NCBI GenBank assembly: GCA_038234045.1
Contig: JBBSUX010000190.1
Location: 1 to 6,950, forward strand
DNA: 6,950 nucleotides
Direction of reading: 5' to 3'
Source of the DNA: JBBSUX01 sp038234045
GTDB taxonomy: Bacteria; Pseudomonadota; Gammaproteobacteria; Burkholderiales; Burkholderiaceae_C
This document shows, piece by piece, positions 1-5,050 of this stretch (position 1 is its first letter; every line of letters starts with the position of its first letter). Below the pieces are notes generated by a model. It saw only the letters and a list, made by a program, of their open reading frames with translations. It made no database searches and was not told where the DNA came from. The position numbers and the translations under genes are program-made.

Positions 1-475
1 AGCAGCTGGTCAGCGCCAGCATTTGCGCCTCGACGAACTTGACCAGGCGCCAGGCCCGGGTGAAAGACAGCAGCGGTTCGATTTCGGCCGCAGCGACCTG
101 CTCAGAGTACAGGCGCCAGGCGCGGGTCAGCGTATCGACTGAATCCAGCGATGCCCCTTTGGAGAGGTATTCGTGGATGTTCAAAAACAGCGATGCATGA
201 ACGTTTTCCTGCCAGGTCAGGAACCAGTCGGTGGAAAACGGCAGTTGGCCTTTGGACGGTGACTTGCCCGCGATCTCCTTGTAGAGGCGAATCAGCCGTT
301 CGTACGACAACGTGGTCTCTGACTCAAGCACCTGCATCCGCGCACCCATGCGGATCAGTTCCGCTGCACGCTCGATCTGCCGCGATTCGTTCAAAACGCT
401 CTTGGCCTTCGGTGCAAGCGCAGCGGCGGTGGCAGCGGAAGAAGGAGCAGCGGTAGCAGAAGCAAGTGCATTCAT
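1..475 (-). CDS. flhC: Flagellar master transcriptional regulator FlhC (partial, C-terminus cut by window edge)
   Basis: FlhC joins FlhD in the FlhD4C2 complex, which activates class II flagellar promoters with sigma-70 RNA polymerase; FlhC is the main DNA-binding and zinc-binding partner. The 158 visible residues match the family closely: KSVLNESRQIERAAELI (25-41), MGARMQVLESET (43-54), a PSKGQLPFSTDWFLTW stretch (73-88) and SFTRAWRLVKFVE (137-149). The last complete codon is Cys158, which aligns with Cys137 of E. coli FlhC, the first of four zinc ligands; the other three lie outside the window. The ATG at 475 gives about 21 more residues than E. coli FlhC, an Ala/Ser/Thr-rich tail (2-24) that looks disordered. 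A modest ribosome site (TTGGA, 6 nt before the ATG) supports this start. The gene follows flhD on the same strand after 141 nt and is presumably co-transcribed with it. Confidence 0.95.
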   Translation of the reverse strand, partial: MNALASATAAPSSAATAAALAPKAKSVLNESRQIERAAELIRMGARMQVLESETTLSYERLIRLYKEIAGKSPSKGQLPFSTDWFLTWQENVHASLFLNIHEYLSKGASLDSVDTLTRAWRLYSEQVAAAEIEPLLSFTRAWRLVKFVEAQMLALTSC

Positions 476-616
476 GATCAATCCAAAACTCAAAACAAGG
501 GGAACGGAACCGGTCTTTTCGAGGATTGCGTCGATCCGGCTCTGCCGGTCGGCTGCAATCGGCCCTAGAGGGGAAGGCGAAGACACGAAGTGAGTAGCCT
601 GGGCGGAGCCAGGTTC
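476..616 (-). other. flhD-flhC intercistronic region
   Basis: This gap of 141 nt between the flhD stop and the flhC start holds no convincing gene. Just after the flhD stop there is a short inverted repeat (CCTGG/CCAGG, 598-613 in window coordinates) with a 6-nt loop. It has no following T run, so it is not an intrinsic terminator and should not block read-through into flhC. Confidence 0.5.
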
Positions 617-946
617 CTAAATAACTTCGGACACCCGGCCCGCCATCAGGATGTTGGCGTGCAGGCGGTTGGTGGCGTCGTTGCCGATCTTGCGATGCGT
701 GTCATGGTTGGTGAGCAGGTTCCACACCATGTCGTCGTCCACCCGGAAGCGGCACAGCAGCGTATTGCCCGATGCCAGCTTCAGCACCTGCGAGGTGGAA
801 AGCGTTGCCAGCAGATCAGCTGAATCTTCGTTCAGGCCCAAGCGGAAAACGGCTTCTGCCTTGTCCTGGCGGATCAGGTTCTGGGCGAGCATCAGATAGG
901 TGAGGTTGGCCTCGCGAATCTCGGCCATCATCTGTTCGTTGGTCAT
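617..946 (-). CDS. flhD: Flagellar master transcriptional regulator FlhD
   Basis: FlhD is the non-DNA-contacting partner of FlhC in the flagellar master regulator. The 109-residue product aligns without gaps to the first 70 residues of E. coli FlhD: NLTYLMLAQNLIRQDKAEAVFRLGLNE occupies residues 14-40, as in E. coli ([27 protein letters not shown]), and Cys65 falls at the same position as the E. coli cysteine that forms the dimer disulfide. The C-terminal third (WNLLTNHDTHRKIGNDATNRLHANILMAGRVSEV) is more divergent, which is normal for the family. The frame stays open upstream to 991, but the ATG at 946 is chosen because it has an AAAAGGA ribosome site 7 nt upstream and restores the collinear N-terminus. 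The stop is TAG at 617-619. It is the first gene of the flhDC operon, with a 276-nt gap upstream. Confidence 0.95.
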   Translation of the reverse strand: MTNEQMMAEIREANLTYLMLAQNLIRQDKAEAVFRLGLNEDSADLLATLSTSQVLKLASGNTLLCRFRVDDDMVWNLLTNHDTHRKIGNDATNRLHANILMAGRVSEVI

Positions 947-953
947 GGTGCAA

Positions 954-960
954 TCCTTTT
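954..960 (-). promoter_or_regulatory. Ribosome binding site of flhD
   Basis: AAAAGGA lies 7 nt before the ATG at 946 and decides the start of flhD against in-frame ATGs at 964 and 991. Confidence 0.7.
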
Positions 961-981
961 TCATCCCGCGGAGCGCGCTTG

Positions 982-998
982 CAAGACACACCGTCTTG
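982..998 (-). promoter_or_regulatory. Hairpin in the flhD 5' leader
   Basis: CAAGAC and GTCTTG form a perfect 6-bp stem around a 5-nt loop (GGTGT in the transcript), about 36-52 nt before the flhD ATG. It would lie in the mRNA leader if transcription starts near 1015 as the weak promoter candidate suggests. No T run follows, so it is not a terminator. A role in message stability or translation is inference. Confidence 0.35.
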
Positions 999-1015
999 TT
1001 GTTTCGCGATCCGTT

Positions 1016-1027
1016 GAAATGGATTGT
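1016..1027 (-). promoter_or_regulatory. Possible -10 element upstream of flhD (copy 1 of a 12-nt shared motif)
   Basis: On the minus strand ACAATCCATTTC lies about 70 nt before flhD; with the base before it, the hexamer is CACAAT (4 of 6 to the -10 consensus), and TTAATT lies 17 nt upstream as a poor -35. The same 12 bases recur upstream of the Rieske gene (4476-4487). Both the match to consensus and the meaning of the repeat are weak. Confidence 0.2.
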
Positions 1028-1092
1028 GAAAGTGGCCCAATCAGAAATTAAGTCGGGCGACCGTCATCCACGACGTCTGGTTTTGAGGCGGC

Positions 1093-1115
1093 CTTGTAGG
1101 AATTTGCCTTACAAG
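1093..1115. promoter_or_regulatory. Imperfect palindrome upstream of flhD, candidate operator
   Basis: Left arm CTTGTAGG (1093-1100) and right arm CCTTACAAG (1107-1115) are reverse complements except for one extra T, separated by AATTTG. It is centred about 158 bp upstream of the flhD start and about 118 bp past the sulfurtransferase stop. The symmetry and 6-nt AT-rich spacer suit a dimeric transcription factor; as RNA it would be an 8-bp hairpin with one bulge. No T run follows on either strand, which argues against a terminator. The binding protein is unknown. Confidence 0.35.
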
Positions 1116-1222
1116 CGTGCATTCGCCTGGCTATGTCTCACCGGGGCTAGCACCTGCTGCCGTTGGCCCGGACTCTGCTACAGGCATGGGAGCAGGTCGA
1201 TGCCCCGAAAAGCAAAAAGATT

Positions 1223-2182
1223 TCAGCCTCTTTCGACCGGCCGTTGCGGATCTGAGGACCATTCGCTCCAGCTGCCGGCGTAAAGCGCCGAATCGCCCAA
1301 GCCCGCCAGCTGCATGGCAAAGAGATTGGGTACGGCGCTCACGCCGCTGCCGCATTGGTGCACAACGCTGGTGGCGTCGCGCCCCTGCAGCAGCAAGTCG
1401 AATTCACGCCGCAGTTGCTCGGGTGCCTTGTAACGGCCATCGGGGTCGAAGTTGGCGACGAAGGGCCGGTTGATCGCTCCCGGAATATGGCCCGAAACCG
1501 GATCGATCGGCTCCACCTCGCCCCGGTAGCGCTCGGGAGCGCGCGCGTCGATGACCGTCTGCTGTTGCTGACGCTGGCTTTCGAGACCATCCAATACGTC
1601 GTTGGTGGACGCCAGCTTTGCCAGCGGCAGGCGCAGTTCGAAGTTGGTCTGGAAATGGCTCGGTTCTTCCGCGTGGTCGGTGGCTTCGGGAGCACTTCCG
1701 CGCGTCGGGCCGCCTGCGGCTTGCCAGGCCTTGAGACCGCCGTCGAGCACTGCGACTGCATCGTGCCCAAGCCACTTCAACATCCACCACAAGCGGCCGC
1801 AGTAGAGCCCGCCATTGCGGTCGTAGACAACCGCCTGCATGTCGTTGGCAAAGCCGACCGATGAGAGCCAGATGGCAAATCTTTCACGGCTGGGCAGAGG
1901 ATGGCGGCCGCCCGACGCTGGTCGATCAGCCTCGTGCGCAATATGCACAGTGCCATCCGACTCGGGCAGGCCATGCGGCGCACAAAGCGCTTTGTCGAGG
2001 TCGGCATGCACCGAACCCGGAATGTGCAGTGTCTGCCAGGCTTCCTCTCCAGCCTCGGTATGCGCCAGATCAAAGCTGCAGTCGAAGACCATGCAGCGCG
2101 CGTTCGCGTCGCGCACGGCTTGAAGTTCGGCGACCTGGATGAGATGGGCGAAGTGCTTGTGCGGTCCGGCTGGAGTGTTCAT
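1223..2182 (-). CDS. Tandem-rhodanese sulfurtransferase, 3-mercaptopyruvate type
   Basis: The 319-residue product has the two-domain rhodanese architecture of SseA-type enzymes, which move sulfur from 3-mercaptopyruvate (or thiosulfate) to a thiophilic acceptor through a persulfide on the active-site cysteine. The N-terminal, inactive domain (about 12-155) contains HIPGSVHADLD (53-63) and VVYDRNGGLYCGRLWWMLKWLGH (118-140). The catalytic domain (about 180-315) contains IDARAPERYRGEVEPIDPVSGHIPGAINRP (211-240), the active-site loop HQCGSGVSA (275-283) with Cys277, and the C-terminal YAGSWSEWS (301-309). A CGSGV loop points to mercaptopyruvate rather than thiosulfate as donor, by family knowledge. 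No signal peptide is seen, so it should be cytoplasmic. Its ATG follows the transporter stop by a single base (TGA-A-ATG), indicating translational coupling and one operon with the transporter and the Rieske gene. The link to those partners is unexplained. Confidence 0.92.
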   Translation of the reverse strand: MNTPAGPHKHFAHLIQVAELQAVRDANARCMVFDCSFDLAHTEAGEEAWQTLHIPGSVHADLDKALCAPHGLPESDGTVHIAHEADRPASGGRHPLPSRERFAIWLSSVGFANDMQAVVYDRNGGLYCGRLWWMLKWLGHDAVAVLDGGLKAWQAAGGPTRGSAPEATDHAEEPSHFQTNFELRLPLAKLASTNDVLDGLESQRQQQQTVIDARAPERYRGEVEPIDPVSGHIPGAINRPFVANFDPDGRYKAPEQLRREFDLLLQGRDATSVVHQCGSGVSAVPNLFAMQLAGLGDSALYAGSWSEWSSDPQRPVERG

Positions 2183-2183
2183 T

Positions 2184-3152
2184 TCAGTGTTCCTCGACAG
2201 GTGATTCTGGTGCAGCGCGTTTGCGCAGGGCGGTGGCGGCGATGCCGCTGGCGATGATCAGCGCCATTCCGGCCCAACCGAGCGCGGAGATGTGGTCGCC
2301 AAACAGCAGCATTCCGTACATCGCTGCAAAGATGATTCCTGAATACTGCAGGTTGGCGACCAGCAGTGTCGCGTGGTGCGTATTTGCAGTGGCGTAGGCC
2401 CGGGTGATGCAGAGCTGTCCGAGCGCGGCCAGAATTCCGAGCGGCGGCAGCCACAGTGCGCCACACCACGACCAGGTCGAGGTGCCCGTGATCATCATCG
2501 CAACGGCACCTGCCACCGTAGCGCCCAGTGCGAAATAGAACACGGTGCGTGTGTCCGGTTCGCCGATCCTCGATAACGCCACCACCTGCATGTAGGCGAA
2601 GGCAGCGGTGATGCCCGAGAGTAGCCCCACCACCGCAGCAAAACCCTGTTGCGGATTGATGGACGGCCGCAGCAGCATCAGCACGCCTGCGAACCCGGCA
2701 AGCACGGTGAAAAAGAGCGGCGCCTGATCGCGCGGCGAGGGCGAATCGCTCACGCCTGGTCGCGAGGCCATCAGGATCCCGCCGATCAGAAAGGCCGCCA
2801 CCCAGATGCTGCTCATGTAGTTGAGGGTGACCGCAGTGGCCAGCGGCAGATGGGCGATCGCGTAAAACCAGGCACCCAACGAGATCACGCCAATGAAGCT
2901 GCGCCACGCATGCATAGCCGGATAGCGTGTGGCCAGGGGAACGCGACGGGTGTAGGCGATGCCGCCCAGTACCACCACCCCAATCGCTCCGCGCCAGAAC
3001 ACCAGCTCGGCGGGGTTGAAGTAAGCCGAGCCCATCTTGATGCAGACACCCATGGTCGCAAAAAAGAAGGCGCCAAGCACCATCCAGCCGGCCTGCAATG
3101 GCACCGCGCCACTGCGCAACTTTTCCATGAATGAAATTGGCATCCAGCGCAT
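2184..3152 (-). CDS. EamA/DMT-superfamily membrane transporter
   Basis: The 322-residue product is an integral inner-membrane protein of the drug/metabolite transporter superfamily, with two EamA repeats and about ten hydrophobic segments near residues 23-40, 46-67, 84-102, 106-129, 145-161, 172-192, 203-221, 234-250, 261-283 and 289-309. Family hallmarks are the aromatic/Arg pair after helix 2 start (FWRGAIG, 52-58), YAIAHLPLATAVTLNYMSS (97-115) in repeat 1, and RAYATANTHHATLLVANLQY (251-270) followed by LLFGDHISALGWAGMALIIASG (282-303) in repeat 2. The C-terminal tail is short, basic then acidic. Substrate cannot be told from sequence; relatives export amino acids or metabolites, or import compounds such as riboflavin or S-adenosylmethionine. 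The start is uncertain: a TTG at 3182 overlaps the Rieske stop (TTGA) and adds 10 residues, while ATGs at 3152, 3143 and 3128 are possible; 3152 is preferred for a GGAAG about 12 nt upstream. It lies between the Rieske and sulfurtransferase genes in one apparent operon. Confidence 0.9.
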   Translation of the reverse strand: MRWMPISFMEKLRSGAVPLQAGWMVLGAFFFATMGVCIKMGSAYFNPAELVFWRGAIGVVVLGGIAYTRRVPLATRYPAMHAWRSFIGVISLGAWFYAIAHLPLATAVTLNYMSSIWVAAFLIGGILMASRPGVSDSPSPRDQAPLFFTVLAGFAGVLMLLRPSINPQQGFAAVVGLLSGITAAFAYMQVVALSRIGEPDTRTVFYFALGATVAGAVAMMITGTSTWSWCGALWLPPLGILAALGQLCITRAYATANTHHATLLVANLQYSGIIFAAMYGMLLFGDHISALGWAGMALIIASGIAATALRKRAAPESPVEEH

Positions 3153-3178
3153 TACGGACCAGCGCTTCCAGCTATCGA

Positions 3179-4345
3179 TCAAGAAGCGCTATATGCATCC
3201 AGCATGGCACGGCGATACCACTCGTGAAAGTGCTGCATGCCGTCTTCCATGGGGCTCTGGTAGGGGCCGTATTCCTCATCGCCCCGCAGCATGAGTGCGC
3301 GTCGCCCGGCGTCCATGCGCTCGGCGATCTCATCGTCCTCCACGCAGGTTTCCATGTAGGCGGCTTGCTGTGCCTCGACAAACTCGCGCTCGAACGCCGC
3401 GATTTCCTCGGGGTAGTAGAACTCGACCATGTTCAGCGTTTTGGTCGGGCTGACGGGGTGCAGCGTTGATACCGTCAGCACATGCGGATACCACTCGACC
3501 ATCACATGCGGGTGGTAGGTGAGCCAGATGGCACCGTATTTGGGCGGTTGGTTGTCGCGGTACTGCAGCAGTTGTTCCTGCCAGCGCTGGTACGCAGGGC
3601 TGCCAGCTTTGCCGAGGCGGTTAGCCACGCCAACGGTTTGTACGGAATACGAATCGCCGAATTCCCAGCGCAGGTCGTCACAGGCGACAAAGCTTCCGAG
3701 TCCGGGGTGAAACGGCCCGACGTGGTAATCCTCCAGATAGACCTCGATAAAAGTTTTCCAGTTGTAGTTGCACTCGTGCAGCTCGACCCGGTCGAGTACA
3801 TGGCCGGAGAAATCCAGATCAGCCAAGGGGCCGACATTCGCCAGATCGACAGCGGGATCGCGCACCGGAACCCCATTGGTGCCAGATGCGACACCGCGCT
3901 CGAACAACAAACCGTTCCACTCCTGCAGCGGATAGTTGCGCAGGTTCAGGCACGGATCCTGCGCAAAGTGCGGGGCGCCCAGCAGTTGGCCGGCGCCGTC
4001 GTAAGTCCAGCGATGCAGGGGGCAGACGATATTGCCGCCCGCATGGCCCGGCGCCGTAGCAGCCAGAGAGCCGCGGCCCTTGAGCATGATGGCCTGCCGA
4101 TGTCTGCAGACGTTCGAGATCAACTCCACCCCGCCTTGCGCATTGCGTATCAGCGCGCGACCTTCGCCCTCCTGCGGCAGTGCGTAGTAGTCACCCGGTT
4201 CAGGAACGGCAAGCGCGTGGCCGACGTAGCGTGGGCCTTGGCTGAACAGCAACGCGCGCTCCTGATCGAACAGCGAAGCGTCGAAGTAGCTGGAGACCGG
4301 AAGCTGGCTTGTCGATTGCTGCAGACGAAGACTTAAATCAGACAT
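3179..4345 (-). CDS. Rieske non-haem iron oxygenase, alpha (catalytic) subunit
   Basis: A 388-residue oxygenase component that would use O2 and electrons from a separate reductase to hydroxylate or cleave an organic substrate. Numbers below count from the TTG at 4348; subtract 1 for the chosen ATG. The Rieske domain (about 38-150) has NVCRHR (79-84) and CPLHRW (109-114), giving ligands Cys81, His83, Cys109 and His112. The spacer between the two halves is 25 residues, longer than the 15-20 usual in this family. The catalytic domain has NWKTFIEVYLEDYHVGPFHPG (196-216), with iron ligands His209 and His214 and Glu206 at the bridging position; the third ligand is probably an Asp in CVEDDEIAERM (335-345). 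Glu at the bridging position recalls carnitine monooxygenase CntA, whereas ring-hydroxylating dioxygenases carry Asp. Substrate is unknown, and no reductase or ferredoxin is in the window. The ATG at 4345 follows an AGG 6 nt upstream and heads a three-gene operon divergent from xseB. Confidence 0.92.
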   Translation of the reverse strand: MSDLSLRLQQSTSQLPVSSYFDASLFDQERALLFSQGPRYVGHALAVPEPGDYYALPQEGEGRALIRNAQGGVELISNVCRHRQAIMLKGRGSLAATAPGHAGGNIVCPLHRWTYDGAGQLLGAPHFAQDPCLNLRNYPLQEWNGLLFERGVASGTNGVPVRDPAVDLANVGPLADLDFSGHVLDRVELHECNYNWKTFIEVYLEDYHVGPFHPGLGSFVACDDLRWEFGDSYSVQTVGVANRLGKAGSPAYQRWQEQLLQYRDNQPPKYGAIWLTYHPHVMVEWYPHVLTVSTLHPVSPTKTLNMVEFYYPEEIAAFEREFVEAQQAAYMETCVEDDEIAERMDAGRRALMLRGDEEYGPYQSPMEDGMQHFHEWYRRAMLDAYSAS

Positions 4346-4753
4346 CAATGACCTGACCTAAAGACTCCCCACAGGGAGGAAAAGTAGGAGAGAAGAGGGG
4401 CGATGCACCTGCCCGAACCCGATGTCGGGGCTGGCGATTTTGAGAGGCATGAGGCGTGCCGTCGTGCTGCCGGTGGAAATGGATTGTACCCGGCGACCAA
4501 GCGAGCGCTGCCTCCGCTTTCTTGGCTGTTATGCAGAGACTCCCTGCGCCGTTCTCGTCAGGGTCCCTAAAATCATGAGTCGCGCCTGGCCACGTTGCTT
4601 TAGCTTCGGCCTGCTGCGCCCGATTCGCTTTTTCTCTTCTGTTGTCACGTCGACATCTCGTTCATGCCCAAGGCACCACCTTCTTTAACCGCCATTCCGC
4701 TCGATACGCCGGACGAATTTTCTCTAGAGGCGCCCGGCAAGGGCGGATCGCTT
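4346..4753. other. Divergent intergenic region between the Rieske operon and xseB
   Basis: About 400 nt between the preferred starts of the two operons. Towards the Rieske gene it holds a small hairpin (CTCCC/GGGAG near 4365-4378 on the minus strand), a nearly pure purine tract on the plus strand (4373-4400, one T), and a TACAAT hexamer on the minus strand (4488-4483). Towards xseB it holds TAAAAT (4568-4573), a 5-of-6 match to the -10 consensus without a good -35. A 55-codon open frame (4403-4570, plus) follows the purine tract but does not look clearly coding. From 4664 onward the region is open in the xseB frame and could be its N-terminus if the upstream ATG is used. Confidence 0.55.
4476..4487 (-). 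promoter_or_regulatory. Possible -10 element upstream of the Rieske gene (copy 2 of a 12-nt shared motif)
   Basis: Minus-strand ACAATCCATTTC, preceded by T, gives TACAAT at 4488-4483, a 5-of-6 match to the -10 consensus, about 138 nt before the Rieske ATG. No good -35 lies at the right distance. The same 12 bases occur upstream of flhD in the same orientation. Confidence 0.22.
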
Positions 4754-5050
4754 ATGGGCGGCAAGCGCGCAGTGCGAACTGCTGCTGCGTCGAAGGGAAG
4801 TGCCGGGAGTAACGTAAGCGGCACCGCTGCACCCATCAGCCCCATGCCCGCGACCTACGAAGCTGCGTTGAGCGAGCTTGAGCAGATCGTCGCCCGCATT
4901 GATGCCGGCCAGATGCCGCTCGAGGAACTGCTCACCGGCTACCGGCGCGGTGCCGATCTGCTCGCCTTCTGCCGCGAGCGACTGCAGGCCGTCGAGGAGC
5001 AGATCAAGGTGCTGGATAAGGGCGTGATCAAGCCGTGGTCTCCGACATGA
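4754..5050 (+). CDS. xseB: Exodeoxyribonuclease VII small subunit
   Basis: XseB is the small, helical subunit of exonuclease VII, several copies of which bind the XseA nuclease that degrades single-stranded DNA to short oligonucleotides in the cytoplasm. The family core is complete: ATYEAALSELEQIVARIDAGQMPLEELLTGYRRGADLLAFCRERLQAVEEQIKVLD (residues 33-89 of this start), followed by a short tail ending KPWSPT. The chosen ATG at 4754 gives 98 residues and has AAGGGCGG upstream; it leaves a basic Ala/Ser/Gly-rich N-terminal tail of about 32 residues, common in betaproteobacterial XseB. An ATG at 4664 in the same frame would give 128 residues but lacks a ribosome site, and an ATG at 4847 would leave only the core. 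The stop overlaps the ispA start (ATGA), so the two are translationally coupled. Confidence 0.92.
   Translation: MGGKRAVRTAAASKGSAGSNVSGTAAPISPMPATYEAALSELEQIVARIDAGQMPLEELLTGYRRGADLLAFCRERLQAVEEQIKVLDKGVIKPWSPT

Larger units (their letters stand above)
947..1222 (-). other. Upstream regulatory region and 5' leader of flhDC
   Basis: This 276-nt gap between the sulfurtransferase stop and the flhD start has no convincing gene. Read on the minus strand it holds, in order: an A/T-rich stretch just past the sulfurtransferase stop; a 7-bp inverted repeat with a long loop (ACCTGCT at 1152-1158 and AGCAGGT at 1191-1197, plus-strand coordinates); a 23-nt imperfect palindrome (1093-1115); a weak promoter candidate (TTAATT, 17 nt, CACAAT, spanning 1051 to 1023); a perfect 6-bp hairpin (982-998); and the flhD ribosome site. 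flhDC promoters integrate many signals in the bacteria where they have been studied, so a long upstream region is expected. No intrinsic terminator for the upstream gene is visible. Confidence 0.6.

Noticed and set aside
598..613. Hairpin just after the flhD stop, considered as terminator
   Set aside because: Five base pairs without a T run; a terminator here would also cut flhC off from its operon.
947..991. ATG codons at 991 and 964 as flhD starts
   Set aside because: They lack ribosome sites and extend the protein beyond the collinear E. coli N-terminus, while the ATG at 946 has AAAAGGA at 7 nt.
1152..1197. Inverted repeat ACCTGCT/AGCAGGT downstream of the sulfurtransferase, considered as terminator
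   Set aside because: The loop is 32 nt, the stem only 7 bp, and no T run follows on the minus strand.
1355..1864. 169-codon plus-strand frame opposite the sulfurtransferase
   Set aside because: Antisense shadow of a gene with clear rhodanese motifs.
2179..2907. 242-codon minus-strand frame overlapping the EamA transporter in another frame
   Set aside because: Sequence is Arg/Ala/His-rich with no domain, while the other frame encodes a complete ten-helix transporter.
3482..4336. 284-codon open frame on the plus strand opposite the Rieske gene
   Set aside because: It lies wholly antisense to a gene with intact catalytic motifs, shows no recognisable domain, and is the kind of long antisense frame that GC-rich codon usage creates.
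5035..5046. GTG at 5035 as the ispA start
   Set aside because: It adds only four residues; the ATG at 5047 forms the classic ATGA overlap with the xseB stop.
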